Assembly (NCBI GenBank): GCA_020832655.1
Contig: JAFIEF010000004.1
Span: forward strand, 42,296-106,295
DNA length: 64,000 bases
Reading direction: 5' to 3'
Origin: Paracoccaceae bacterium
Lineage (GTDB): Bacteria > Pseudomonadota > Alphaproteobacteria > Rhodobacterales > Rhodobacteraceae
Shown here: piece after piece, positions 1 to 11,006 of the stretch
Position numbering within the stretch: the first letter of the stretch is position 1
How the letters are laid out: each line of letters opens with the position of its first letter
Translations under genes and position numbers: made by a program
The notes under the pieces: model-generated
Seen by the model: the letters and a program-made list of their open reading frames with translations, nothing else
What the model was told of the DNA's origin: nothing
Database searches by the model: none

Positions 1-190
1 CGCAATATTCATGGCCGGGTATCTGGCCGGGCTTCACACGCGGATGTTCCCCCACCCAGCCATGCCAGTCCGACCGGCAGATGCCGCAAGCCAGCACCCG
101 CAGCACCACACCATCAGCTTCGCAGACCGGGTCGGCAACGGTTTCGATGCTCAGATCCTTGCGATATTCCGTCAAGACCGCAGCACGCAT
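1..190 (-). CDS. Zinc-dependent alcohol dehydrogenase, N-terminal part (cut by window edge)
   Basis: Reading the minus strand from an ATG at 188-190 gives MRAAVLTEYRKDL and continues open to base 1. The translation carries the opening of a medium-chain, GroES-like zinc alcohol dehydrogenase: ACGICRSDWHGWVGEHP, with the catalytic-zinc cysteine in GICRSDWH, followed by PGQIPGHEYC, where the His-Glu of the GHE motif contributes to the active site. Only about 63 of an expected 340 or so residues are visible, so substrate and cofactor cannot be told. The family oxidises alcohols or reduces aldehydes with NAD(P). It lies 71 bases downstream of purS on the same strand, but the functions do not suggest one operon. 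Confidence 0.8.
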   Translation of the reverse strand, partial: MRAAVLTEYRKDLSIETVADPVCEADGVVLRVLACGICRSDWHGWVGEHPRVKPGQIPGHEYC

Positions 191-261
191 CGCCTATCCC
201 CCATACTGGCTGGCACAGATGGTGCAATCTGTGGTCGCCAGCGTCAATCGCTGCTTGAGGC

Positions 262-501
262 TTAGACCGGCTCGATGCGGTAGGATTCGATAACGGTATT
301 GGCCAGCAGCTTTTCGCACATATCCTCGGCCATCGAGACGGCTTTGGTCGCGTCCTGCTCGGCCAGGTCCAGCTCGATCATCTTGCCCTGACGCACGGAG
401 TTCACCCCGTCAAAGCCCAGCGCAGCCAGCGCATGTCGAACGGCCTCGCCCTGGGGATCAAGAACACCGGATTTCAGGGTCACATACACTCGCAACTTCA
501 T
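262..501 (-). CDS. purS: Phosphoribosylformylglycinamidine synthase subunit PurS
   Basis: Small (79-residue) subunit of the three-part FGAM synthase (PurS-PurQ-PurL) of purine synthesis; PurS helps couple glutaminase and synthetase subunits. The protein opens MKLRVYVTLKSGVLDPQG and includes VRQGKMIELDL, the usual PurS core. An in-frame GTG lies two codons upstream (505-507), but the ATG at 499-501 matches family starts and has a GAAAGG-like site upstream. It follows purC by 15 bases on the same strand, a common order in this family, with purQ and purL expected next. Here the next gene is an alcohol dehydrogenase, so purQ and purL are not adjacent. Confidence 0.93.
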   Translation of the reverse strand: MKLRVYVTLKSGVLDPQGEAVRHALAALGFDGVNSVRQGKMIELDLAEQDATKAVSMAEDMCEKLLANTVIESYRIEPV

Positions 502-516
502 GGCCACTCGAACCTT

Positions 517-1278
517 TCAATTCATCAGCTTCGGTTTGGTGATGGGGGTCGGAGATTTGGGCATGACGCCCAGCCGCCGCGCGACTTCGGAATAGGCATC
601 GGTCAGACTGCCCAGATCGCGGCGGAACACATCCTTGTCCAGCTTCTGGCCGGACTGGATATCCCACAGGCGGCAGCTGTCAGGGCTGATCTCATCGGCG
701 ACGATCAGGCGCTGCATATCGCCATCGAACTGACGCCCGATCTCGATCTTGAAATCCACCAGCCGGATGCCAACGGCCATCATGACGCCCGACATGAAAT
801 CATTGACCCGCACCGCCAGCGCCACCATGTCATCGAGATCCTGATGGCTGGCCCAGTTGAAGGCCAGGATCTGGTCTTCCGTCACCAGCGGGTCGCCTAA
901 GCCATCATCCTTGTAATAGAATTCGATGATCGGGCGCGGCAGGGGCGTGCCTTCGGCAATGCCCAGTCTTTTCGACAGCGAACCTGCGGCAATATTGCGC
1001 ACCACAACTTCCAGCGGAATGATCTCGACCGAGCGGATAAGCTGTTCGCGCATATTGATGCGCTTGATGAAATGCGTGGGCACGCCGATCTTGTTCAGAC
1101 CAGCCATGAAGAATTCCGACAGCAGGTTGTTCAGCACCCCCTTGCCTTCGATCACATCGCGCTTTTCGGCGTTGAAGGCGGTGGCATCATCCTTGAAATA
1201 CTGCACCAGCGTGCCCGGCTCTGGCCCTTCATACAGTATCTTGGCCTTGCCTTCATATACCTTGGTGCGGCGCGCCAT
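517..1278 (-). CDS. purC: SAICAR synthase (PurC)
   Basis: Phosphoribosylaminoimidazole-succinocarboxamide synthase, 253 residues, joins aspartate to CAIR with ATP in purine synthesis. The protein starts [20 protein letters not shown], and contains the conserved [16 protein letters not shown] segment, [24 protein letters not shown] and [16 protein letters not shown], all standard PurC blocks. The frame extends 26 codons further upstream, but that stretch has no family match and the ATG at 1276-1278 is the standard start. It is the upstream gene of a purC-purS pair; the divergent gene across a 178-base gap encodes the ATPase zeta subunit. Confidence 0.96.
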   Translation of the reverse strand: MARRTKVYEGKAKILYEGPEPGTLVQYFKDDATAFNAEKRDVIEGKGVLNNLLSEFFMAGLNKIGVPTHFIKRINMREQLIRSVEIIPLEVVVRNIAAGSLSKRLGIAEGTPLPRPIIEFYYKDDGLGDPLVTEDQILAFNWASHQDLDDMVALAVRVNDFMSGVMMAVGIRLVDFKIEIGRQFDGDMQRLIVADEISPDSCRLWDIQSGQKLDKDVFRRDLGSLTDAYSEVARRLGVMPKSPTPITKPKLMN

Positions 1279-1456
1279 TGCGATCTCCGAATAATTGCCG
1301 GGGGGCGGTTTGCCCCCCTTTGCGCTGCCTATAGCCGCATTATCGGGCCATCGCAAGCAGCGCCACGATCCGCCCCGTCGGTGATTTCGCCTTGCAGCGC
1401 AGGCGCGCAGAGGTCATATGATCTTAGAACAGCGACCCTGCAATCACGAGGCCAAG

Positions 1457-1768
1457 ATGACGACTTTCCAAGATCGCGAGCGCGCATTTGAGAACAAGTT
1501 TGCCCATGACCAGGAAATGGTCTTCAAGGCAGTAGCCCGGCGCAACAAGAAGCTGGGGCTTTGGGGCGCTGCGCTTCTGGGCAAGACCGGCGCCGATGCC
1601 GAAGACTATGCAATGGAGGTGATCCGCTCGGATTTCGAAGAGGCCGGCCACGAAGATGTCTTCCGCAAGGTACAGGCCGATCTGGCGGGCAAGGCCGATG
1701 AGGCCGAGATCCGCGCCAAGATGGCGGAATTCCTGGCCGAGGCGAAAGCGGAGCTCGCCGACGGCTGA
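1457..1768 (+). CDS. DUF1476 protein, F1-ATPase inhibitor zeta subunit
   Basis: A 103-residue protein beginning MTTFQDRERAFENKFAHD, with the family core ARRNKKLGLWGA and a helical, charged C-terminus (EIRAKMAEFLAEAKAEL). DUF1476 proteins of alphaproteobacteria include the zeta subunit of Paracoccus denitrificans, a natural inhibitor of the F1FO-ATP synthase that blocks ATP hydrolysis through its N-terminal segment. The start at 1457 is chosen because family members begin with MTTF.DRE; the 13 upstream in-frame codons do not fit. It stands alone, divergent from purC, as is usual in this family. Confidence 0.9.
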   Translation: MTTFQDRERAFENKFAHDQEMVFKAVARRNKKLGLWGAALLGKTGADAEDYAMEVIRSDFEEAGHEDVFRKVQADLAGKADEAEIRAKMAEFLAEAKAELADG

Positions 1769-1902
1769 GCAGCCAACATGAATGCGCTGCATGGTTGTCA
1801 TGCAGTTTATGAATTTGCCTCATTGCAGACAATGTGGCAGTGATCCGGACAGCGGGAGCGCGCCAGCGCCTCCCGCTGCGTTGCAATTGGAAGGCATGGC
1901 AG

Positions 1903-2934
1903 ATGACCAACGCGCTACAGAAACTGTTGTCGGAACGTGACTGGCTGCTGGCGGACGGGGCCACCGGCACCAACCTGTTCAATATGGGTCTGCAATCGGG
2001 CGACGCGCCGGAATTGTGGAACACGGACGAACCCGAAAAGATCCTGACCTTGTATCGCAATGCGGTTCTGGCCGGGTCCGATCTGTTCCTGACCAACACC
2101 TTCGGGGGCAATGCCAGCCGCCTGAAGCTGCATGACGCGCAAGGCCGCGTGCGCGAGTTGAACCGTGTCGGCGCGGAACTGGGGCGCGAAATTGCTGACA
2201 AGGCAGATCGCCCCGTGGTGGTCGCAGGTTCGGTCGGCCCGACGGGTGACATCATGGCCCCGATGGGGACGCTGACCCATGAAATCGCGGTCGAGATGTT
2301 CCATGAACAAGCCGAGGGGCTGAAGGAAGGCGGCGCAGATGTGCTGTGGGTCGAAACCATCTCTGCGCCCGAAGAATACAAGGCCGCCGCCGAAGCCGCC
2401 GGGCTGGCCGATATGCCCTGGTGCGGCACCATGAGCTTCGACACCGCAGGGCGCACGATGATGGGCATGACCTCTGCTGCAATGTCGCAGATGGTGGGCA
2501 AGCTGAAAACGCCGCCGCTGGCCTTTGGCGCAAATTGCGGTGTGGGCGCGTCGGATCTGCTGCGCACGGTGCTGGGCTTTGTCGAGGCCGGCGCGCCCAT
2601 GCCGCTGATCGCCAAGGGCAATGCCGGTATTCCGAAATATGTCGATGGCCATATCCATTATGACGGCACGCCTGATCTGATGGCCGAATATGCCGTGCTG
2701 GCACGCGATTGCGGGGCCACCATCATCGGCGGCTGCTGTGGCACCATGCCCGACCATCTGCGCGCCATGCGCGCGGCGCTGGAAACCCGCCCGCGTGGCG
2801 AGCGCCCCACGCTGGAGCAGATCACCGCCGCGCTGGGGGGTTTTTCATCGGCGCTTGATGGCACGGAAGGCGGGGATGCCGCACCGCAGGGCCGCGCGGG
2901 CCGGGGTGGTGGCCGCCGCCGGCGCGATGCGTGA
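1903..2934 (+). CDS. bmt: Homocysteine S-methyltransferase (betaine-homocysteine / split MetH type)
   Basis: A 343-residue zinc homocysteine methyltransferase. Zinc ligands are visible: the Cys of NCGVG near residue 210 and the paired Cys of GGCCGTMPDHL near residue 276. The start DGATGTNLFNMGLQSGDAPELWN is typical of the Rhodobacteraceae enzyme usually named betaine-homocysteine methyltransferase. Next to it lies a separate B12-binding protein; I recall that in Phaeobacter this pair, with unlinked pterin-binding and reactivation proteins, works as a split methionine synthase, so methylcorrinoid may be the real methyl donor rather than betaine. The start MTNALQKLL is chosen over an upstream in-frame ATG at 1834. 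The tail is low-complexity Gly/Arg (GRGGGRRRRDA). Confidence 0.88.
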   Translation: MTNALQKLLSERDWLLADGATGTNLFNMGLQSGDAPELWNTDEPEKILTLYRNAVLAGSDLFLTNTFGGNASRLKLHDAQGRVRELNRVGAELGREIADKADRPVVVAGSVGPTGDIMAPMGTLTHEIAVEMFHEQAEGLKEGGADVLWVETISAPEEYKAAAEAAGLADMPWCGTMSFDTAGRTMMGMTSAAMSQMVGKLKTPPLAFGANCGVGASDLLRTVLGFVEAGAPMPLIAKGNAGIPKYVDGHIHYDGTPDLMAEYAVLARDCGATIIGGCCGTMPDHLRAMRAALETRPRGERPTLEQITAALGGFSSALDGTEGGDAAPQGRAGRGGGRRRRDA

Positions 2935-3086
2935 CATTCCTGCCGCAATGGCACGCAATCACGCGCAATGCGTCGCCTGTAAAATCGCTCATGTCGCAAA
3001 CAAGACAGTGACCTGCGACAAAATGGCCAAACGATGACGCAACTGGAAACCACAGGCGCTGACGTGCCGTTCAAGGGATGAAGCTT

Positions 3087-3788
3087 ATGTCTGACGAAGA
3101 AGACATCATTCTGGCCGATCTGTCCGACGATGAGCTCGTCGAACAGATGATGGATGACCTTTATGACGGCATGAAGGAAGAGATCGAGGAAGCTGTCAAC
3201 ATCCTGCTGGAACGCGGCTGGACACCCTATGACATCCTGACCAAGGCGCTGGTCGCGGGCATGACCATTGTCGGCCATGACTTCCGCGACGGCATATTGT
3301 TCGTGCCCGAAGTGCTGCTGGCAGCCAATGCGATGAAGGGCGGCATGGCGATCCTGAAGCCGCTTCTGGTCGAAACCGGTGCGCCGCGCATGGGCAAGAT
3401 GGTCATTGGCACTGTGAAGGGCGATATCCACGATATCGGCAAGAACCTTGTCGCGATGATGATGGAAGGCGCAGGGTTTGAGGTCGTCGATCTGGGCATC
3501 AACAATGCGGTCGAGGCCTATCTGGAAGCGTTGCAGGCCGAACAGCCCGACATTCTGGGCATGTCGGCACTGCTGACCACCACCATGCCCTATATGAAGG
3601 TGGTGATCGACACGCTGGCCGCGCAGGGCATCCGCGACGACTATATCGTGCTGGTGGGCGGTGCGCCGCTGAACGAGGAATTCGGCCGCGCCATCGGGGC
3701 AGATGCCTATTGCCGCGATGCTGCCGTTGCGGTCGAAACCGCCAAGCAACTGGTGGCGCGCAAGCATAACCAGATGGCGGCGGGCTGA
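3087..3788 (+). CDS. Corrinoid (vitamin B12)-binding methyltransferase protein
   Basis: A 233-residue cobalamin carrier of the MtbC/MetH-B12 type. Residues 1-90 form the helical cap domain (VEQMMDDLYDGMKEEIEEAV; PEVLLAANAMKGGM), and the Rossmann-like B12 domain begins near 100 with GTVKGDIHDIGKN, whose His (about residue 115) is the expected lower cobalt ligand, then GMSALLTTTMPYM and LVGGAPLNEEFG. No pterin-binding or catalytic domain is attached. It follows bmt by 152 bases, supporting a role as the methyl carrier for homocysteine methylation. The start at 3087 sits 9 bases after AAGGG; an ATG at 3078 directly abuts that site and is less likely. Confidence 0.9.
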   Translation: MSDEEDIILADLSDDELVEQMMDDLYDGMKEEIEEAVNILLERGWTPYDILTKALVAGMTIVGHDFRDGILFVPEVLLAANAMKGGMAILKPLLVETGAPRMGKMVIGTVKGDIHDIGKNLVAMMMEGAGFEVVDLGINNAVEAYLEALQAEQPDILGMSALLTTTMPYMKVVIDTLAAQGIRDDYIVLVGGAPLNEEFGRAIGADAYCRDAAVAVETAKQLVARKHNQMAAG

Positions 3789-3958
3789 TCGGCGCGAACC
3801 CTACGGCGCGATCTGGTCGGATAGCAGCAGTGCGGATTATATCCGTCGCCGCAGGCGACAACCCGCGCCCGCCCCCACCTCGGGCGGAAGCGGATTGTCG
3901 GCCACATACGATAGCTGCTTCCACCAGATGTGATCATGCAACGAGCGCATCCATATCA

Positions 3959-3990
3959 GGCGGCGGCCCAAGGGCCGCCGCCTTGAGTTT
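3959..3990 (+). terminator. Hairpin terminator after the corrinoid protein gene
   Basis: An 11-base perfect inverted repeat, GGCGGCGGCCC at 3959-3969 and GGGCCGCCGCC at 3972-3982, followed by TTGAGTTT. The T-tract is weak, but the location between the corrinoid gene and the ABC-transporter gene fits a transcription end for the upstream pair. The rest of 3789-4050 shows no convincing gene. Confidence 0.65.
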
Positions 3991-4050
3991 GCGCGCCTCC
4001 ACGCTAAGCTTGCTTCGGATATGGGCCGCGAACAGGAAGGGCAGCGGGGC

Positions 4051-4725
4051 ATGGATCAGGTATTGCGGCTGCGCGATGTCACCAAAAGCTTTGGTCAGGG
4101 CGACGCCCGGATCGAGGTGCTGCGCGCGGTCTCGCTTGATCTGGGCGCTGGGCAGTCGCTGGCGCTGACCGGCGAATCGGGCAGCGGCAAATCCACCTTG
4201 CTGCATATCTGCGCGGGTCTGGAACCCGCCGATCAGGGGCAGGTACTGATAGGCGGCACCGATATCGCCCGCTGCGATGATGTCGCGGCAGCGGCATTGC
4301 GCCGCGCCAGCATCGGGCTGGTGTTTCAGCATTTCAACCTGATCCCGTCGCTGAATGTTGCGGCCAATCTGGCGTTTCAGGCGCGGCTTGCACGGCGCCA
4401 TGATGCAGGCTTTCAGGCCGATCTGGCGGCACGGCTGGGCATCGGCCATCTGCTGGCGCGCTACCCCGAACAATTATCCGGCGGGCAGCAGCAGCGCGTG
4501 GCGATCGGGCGCTGTCTGGCCGTGCGCCCGCGCCTTGTGCTGGCCGATGAACCGACCGGCAATCTGGACGAGGCCACGGGCGACAGCGTGCTTGACCTGA
4601 TGCTGGAACTAAGCGCGCAGGCCGGGGCCGCGCTGCTGCTGGTGACGCATTCGCCGCGTCTGGCCGCGCGCTGCGACGCGCGGGCGCATCTGCGCGCGGG
4701 GCGGCTGGGACCGGGGGCGACATGA
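4051..4725 (+). CDS. ABC exporter ATP-binding protein (AttE/LolD-like)
   Basis: A 224-residue ATPase of the MacB/LolD class, which powers FtsX-type permeases that act on periplasmic or lipid-linked substrates rather than moving solutes through a channel. Walker A is GESGSGKST (residues 41-49), the signature is LSGGQQQR, and Walker B is LVLADEPTGNLDE, with a QHFNLIPSLNV Q-loop typical of LolD relatives. The start at 4051 is preceded by GGAAGG; an upstream in-frame ATG at 4021 lacks such a site. The stop overlaps the permease start by four bases (ATGA), so the two are translationally coupled. With the permease and the downstream CrtC-like protein it forms an AttEFGH-type set. Confidence 0.88.
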   Translation: MDQVLRLRDVTKSFGQGDARIEVLRAVSLDLGAGQSLALTGESGSGKSTLLHICAGLEPADQGQVLIGGTDIARCDDVAAAALRRASIGLVFQHFNLIPSLNVAANLAFQARLARRHDAGFQADLAARLGIGHLLARYPEQLSGGQQQRVAIGRCLAVRPRLVLADEPTGNLDEATGDSVLDLMLELSAQAGAALLLVTHSPRLAARCDARAHLRAGRLGPGAT

Positions 4726-7109
4726 ACCGCGCGGCGCTGGGCGCGCTTCTGTCGCATTGGGCACGCCACCCGTTTCAGCTTGCCATGCTGCTGATGGGGC
4801 TGGCGCTGGCAACTGCGCTGTGGTCAGGCGTGCAGGCGCTGAATGCCGAGGCCCGTGCCGCCTATGCCAGCGCCGAGGAATTGCTGGCCGATGGCGGGCT
4901 GGCGCGGCTCGAACACCCTTCGGGGCGCATGCCCGACGCTGAATTCGGGCGGCTGCGGCGCGCGGGCTGGATGGTCTCGGCGGTGGTGGAAGGGCGCGCG
5001 CGGCTGGGGCAGGCGCGGGTGACACTGCTGGGGATAGAGCCGCTCAGCGCGCCCGCGGGCGGCACTGGCCCTGCCCTTGCACAGGCCGATCTGGAAAGCT
5101 TTCTGTCCGGCACCGGCTTTGCCCACCCCCAGACGCTGGCTGAAATGGGCGACAACGGGCTTGACCTGCGCCCCTCTGGCGCCGTGCCGGTGGGCATGGT
5201 GCTGGTGGATATCGCGCAGGCACAGGATGTGCTGGACATGCGCGGCCAGATCACCCGGCTGACGCTCGCGCCTGACCAGCGCAAGGGGCTGACCCCGCTG
5301 GCAGAGCTTGCCCCTGACCTGACCCTGATCCCGCCCGGCGAAGGGGCTGATCTGGCCGGTCTGACCGACAGCTTCCATCTGAACCTGACCGCCTTTGGAC
5401 TGCTGGCCTTTGCGGTGGGCCTCTTTATCGTGCATTCGGCAGTGGGGCTGGCCTTCGAACAGCGCCGCGGCCTGTTTCGCAGCCTGCGCGCGATGGGGGT
5501 GCCGCTGCGCAACCTGTGTGCACTTCTGGGCGCGGAAATGGCGCTTTTCGGGCTGCTGGCGGGGGCGCTGGGGCTGGTTTTGGGCTACCTGATGGCAGCA
5601 TTGCTGCTGCCCGATGTCGCGCTGTCCCTGCGCGGGCTATACGGCGCGCCAGTGCCCGGCGCGTTGCAGTTCAACCCGGTCTGGGCGGCGGCGGGGCTGG
5701 GCATGACGCTGGCGGGCATGGCGATTGCGGGCGGGCAGGCGCTGTGGCGGCTGGCGCATCTGCCGCTGCTGGCACCGGCGCAACCGCGCGCATGGGCGCA
5801 AGCCTCGGCCCGCGCGCGGCGTGCTCAGGCCGCGCTGGCGGTCGCGCTGGCGCTGGCAGCGCTGGGCTTGGCGCAATGGGGCGGCGGGCTGGTTGCAGGC
5901 TTTGCGCTGCTGGCCGCAGCACTTCTGGCCTGCGCGCTGATCATGCCGGTGCTGCTGGCAGGCGCGCTGGCACTGGCAGGGCGCGCGGCGCGCGGGCCGG
6001 TCGCGCAGTGGTTCTGGGCCGACAGCCGCCAGAACCTGCCGCGTCTGTCACTGGCGCTGATGGCACTTTTGCTGGCGCTGGCGGCAAATATCGGCGTGGG
6101 GACAATGGTGTCGAGCTTCCGCGCCACCTTCATCGGCTGGCTGGACCAGCGCCTGGTTGCCGAAGTCAACGTCATCCCCCGCGATCCGGCAGAGGCCGCG
6201 CGCATCCGCGCCTTTGTCGCTGCGCGGGGCGAGGCCGCGCTGCCTGTGCAGCGCGTTGACGCAACGCTGGCAGGCCAGCCCGCGCAGATCTATGCGATGA
6301 AGGATCACGCGACCTTTCGCGACAACTGGCCGATGCTGGACGCGCTGCCCGATCTCTGGGACCGGCTGGCAGCGGGGAAAGGTGTGCTGATCAATGAACA
6401 GCTTGCCCACCGCGACGGGCTGGGACCGGGGGATGTTCTGACCTTGCCGCAGCTTGGGGCAATGCCGGTTCTGGGGGTCTACCCCGATTACGGCAACCCG
6501 CTGGCGCAGGCGGTTACCGGACTGGATCTGTTCGCCGCCAACTGGCCCGACGCCCCGGTGCGCCAATACGCGCTGCGCAGCGATGCCCCGCAGGCGCTGA
6601 TCGCCGCGCTGCAAGATGAGCTGGGCCTGTCATCGGGGCAGATCACCGATCAGGCTGCGGCCAAGGCGATGTCGCTGGCGATCTTCGAACGCACGTTCCT
6701 GATCACCGGTGCGCTGAACCTGCTGACCTTGTCGGTGGCGGCGCTGGCGCTGTTTGCGGCGCTGATGACGCTGTCGGGGATGCGGCTGGTGCAGTTGGCC
6801 CCCCTCTGGGCGCTGGGGCTGACCCCGCGCGCCCTGGCGGGCCTGGAAGCGCTGCGCGCGCTGGTGCTGGCGGCAATGACGATGATCTTCGCGCTGCCGG
6901 TGGGGCTCATGCTGGCGCAGCTTCTGCTGGCGGTGATCAATGTGCAGGCGTTCGGCTGGCGGCTGCCGATGCAGCTTTTTCCGGCCGACTGGGCGCGGCT
7001 GGCGGCAGGGGCCTGGCTGGCGGTGGCGCTGGCAGTGGCGCTGCCTGCATGGCGGCTGTGGCGTGACGGGCCGCGCGATCTGCTGAAGGTCTTTGCCCAT
7101 GAAAGATGA
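4722..7109 (+). CDS. FtsX-type ABC permease (AttF/AttG-like, duplicated)
   Basis: A 795-residue membrane protein with two halves. An N-terminal membrane helix (residues 15-40) is followed by a periplasmic domain, then a helix cluster from about 220 to 440, a second periplasmic domain from about 460 to 640, and three C-terminal helices (650-780). LTDSFHLNLTAFGLLAFAVG and LSVAALALFAALMTLSGMR match FtsX-like permease cores. The duplicated layout with the upstream LolD-like ATPase and the downstream AttH-like lipocalin is known in many proteobacteria, but the substrate is not established; lipid or lipoprotein export is a guess from family. It is very rich in Leu, Ala and Gly, and unusually GC-rich. 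Confidence 0.85.
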   Translation: MNRAALGALLSHWARHPFQLAMLLMGLALATALWSGVQALNAEARAAYASAEELLADGGLARLEHPSGRMPDAEFGRLRRAGWMVSAVVEGRARLGQARVTLLGIEPLSAPAGGTGPALAQADLESFLSGTGFAHPQTLAEMGDNGLDLRPSGAVPVGMVLVDIAQAQDVLDMRGQITRLTLAPDQRKGLTPLAELAPDLTLIPPGEGADLAGLTDSFHLNLTAFGLLAFAVGLFIVHSAVGLAFEQRRGLFRSLRAMGVPLRNLCALLGAEMALFGLLAGALGLVLGYLMAALLLPDVALSLRGLYGAPVPGALQFNPVWAAAGLGMTLAGMAIAGGQALWRLAHLPLLAPAQPRAWAQASARARRAQAALAVALALAALGLAQWGGGLVAGFALLAAALLACALIMPVLLAGALALAGRAARGPVAQWFWADSRQNLPRLSLALMALLLALAANIGVGTMVSSFRATFIGWLDQRLVAEVNVIPRDPAEAARIRAFVAARGEAALPVQRVDATLAGQPAQIYAMKDHATFRDNWPMLDALPDLWDRLAAGKGVLINEQLAHRDGLGPGDVLTLPQLGAMPVLGVYPDYGNPLAQAVTGLDLFAANWPDAPVRQYALRSDAPQALIAALQDELGLSSGQITDQAAAKAMSLAIFERTFLITGALNLLTLSVAALALFAALMTLSGMRLVQLAPLWALGLTPRALAGLEALRALVLAAMTMIFALPVGLMLAQLLLAVINVQAFGWRLPMQLFPADWARLAAGAWLAVALAVALPAWRLWRDGPRDLLKVFAHER

Positions 7110-7142
7110 CAGGATGAAAACCGCGCCCGCGAGCCGCACCCA

Positions 7143-7308
<166 letters not shown>

Positions 7309-8418
7309 CGCGGCCCGACCTGTCGGTCGGGCGCTGGCGGTGCTGTGGCTGGGGCTGGTATCGGCGCAGGCGCAGGGCTTTGCCGGGCTGGGGCTGGAGG
7401 TCGAGGGCTTCGCCGCCCCGCAGCGCGGCCATGCGCTGGAATTCCCCCGCGATCATGGCGCGCATCCAGACTATCGCATCGAATGGTGGTATCTGACCGC
7501 AACGCTGAGCGATGCAGACGGGCAGGATTACGGCGTGCAATTGGCGCTGTTCCGCTCCCCCTACGCCCCCGAAGAGCGCGAGGGCTTTGCCAGCCCGCAA
7601 ATCTGGATGGGCCATATCGGGCTGACCAGCCGCGATGCGCATTTCGCCGCTGAACGTTTCGCGCGTGGGGGGGTCGGACAGGCCGGGGTCAGCACCGCGC
7701 CATTCGAGGCGTTTATCGATGAATGGCGGATGATCAGCACCGCCGCCCCTGATCAGGACGCGCTGGATCATCTGGAACTGCGCGCAGGCACGGCAGAATT
7801 CGGCTTTGAGCTGACGCTTCAGGCGACAGGGCCGCTGGTCCTGCATGGCGATCAGGGGTTTTCGGTCAAATCCTTTGACGGGCGGGCCAGCTATTACTAT
7901 TCGCAGCCCTTCTATCAGGTCACAGGCCAGCTTGACCTGCCCGATGGCCCGGTGGGGGTGACAGGGCAGGGCTGGCTTGACCACGAATGGTCGAGCCAGC
8001 CTTTGTCTGATGACCAACAGGGCTGGGACTGGGTGTCGCTGTCATTCGAGGACGGGCATCGCATGATGGGCTTCCAGCTTCGCGGCCACGACATCTTCAC
8101 CGCCGGCACATGGGTCACGCCAGAGGGGCAGGCCACCGCGCTGCCCCCCGGCGCGCTACGCTTCACCCCGCTGGATCACGCAGAAGTCGCAGGGCGAGAG
8201 GTGCCGGTGCGCTGGCGGATCGACTGGGAAGATGGCGGGGTGTCGGTCATCACCGAACCGTTGAACCCGCACGCCTGGATGGATCTGGGCATCAGCTACT
8301 GGGAAGGGCCGCTACGCTTTTCGGGCAGCCATTCCGGGCGCGGCTATCTGGAAATGACCGGCTATTGACGCGGCGTTGCGCGTGACACAGGGCACCGCGC
8401 GCGCTTATCTGGCCCTGA

Positions 8419-10458
<2,040 letters not shown>

Positions 10459-10459
10459 A

Positions 10460-10530
10460 CCGCGCCCGATATGGCCCGCCCGCCCACCCCCGCCGCGCGT
10501 TGCACGCGCGGCTTGCCATATCGGGCGCGG
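10460..10530. repeat. Nested inverted repeat 1 after fadH
   Basis: Outer arms of 16 bases match perfectly: CCGCGCCCGATATGGC at 10460-10475 and its complement at 10515-10530. Inside is a second perfect hairpin, GCCGCGCGT (10492-10500), loop TGC, ACGCGCGGC (10504-10512). The structure begins two bases after the fadH stop. There is no T-run, so a simple intrinsic terminator is unlikely; a Rho-blocking or mRNA-stabilising 3' structure is possible. Confidence 0.75.
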
Positions 10531-10556
10531 TCACCAAAACCCGTGACGCCGTCACA

Positions 10557-10627
10557 CGCGCCCCATGCGCCAAGCCGCGCGTCCCGCGCGCGGCGGCGGG
10601 GGGGGTGGGCGGGGCGCATGGGGCGCG
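10557..10627. repeat. Nested inverted repeat 2 after fadH
   Basis: A second copy of the same architecture: outer 15-base arms CGCGCCCCATGCGCC (10557-10571) and its complement (10613-10627), enclosing an inner stem GCCGCGCG / CGCGCGGC. Its span equals that of repeat 1 (71 bases) and the inner stem sequence is shared, while the outer arms differ. A short GTGAC-GCC-GTCAC hairpin (10543-10555) lies between the two. The rest of 10459-10715 contains no supportable gene. Confidence 0.75.
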
Positions 10628-10715
10628 CCTTGCCCCCATGCAGCCTGACGACAAGTTGCGTGGACAAATGCCGCGAAGCTGTTAGGCTGCATGCCATTGT
10701 CAGAGAGGTTTCGTA

Positions 10716-11000
10716 ATGGCCCTGCCCCTTGCCCCGATTGCCATTGTCGCCGCGAAATACGGCACCATCGCCCTTGCGGGCTATGCGCTTGCGCGCCAGA
10801 TCCAGCCCGGCCGCACCGACCAGCGGGTCGAGGATGCGCTCGATCAGATGCCCGAGGGGATAAGCGCGCATCGCCCGCGCGACCGCGATCAGATCAATGG
10901 TGCGACACGGTTGCGCCGGGTGATCCGGCTGGGCCAGTCCGGCCCCGGCCTGGAGATTGACGCAACTCTGCTGGGGCGGGTTCGGTTCCGGCGCGTGTAA
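10716..11000 (+). CDS. Small hypothetical protein with N-terminal hydrophobic segment
   Basis: A 94-residue protein, MALPLAPIAIVAAKYG at the start, with one likely membrane-spanning or signal-anchor segment (residues 4-26) and a basic, Arg-rich C-terminus (DRDQINGATRLRRVIRLG; RVRFRRV). It is preceded by AGAGG and lies 6 bases upstream of a glutathione transferase gene, so the two are probably cotranscribed. I recognise no functional domain; similar short proteins occur in Rhodobacteraceae. Confidence 0.65.
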   Translation: MALPLAPIAIVAAKYGTIALAGYALARQIQPGRTDQRVEDALDQMPEGISAHRPRDRDQINGATRLRRVIRLGQSGPGLEIDATLLGRVRFRRV

Positions 11001-11006
11001 ACCCCG

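Noticed and set aside
2935..3086. Cobalamin riboswitch ahead of the B12 protein gene
   Set aside because: The gap is only 152 bases and I could not find the B12-box pattern or the expected junction.
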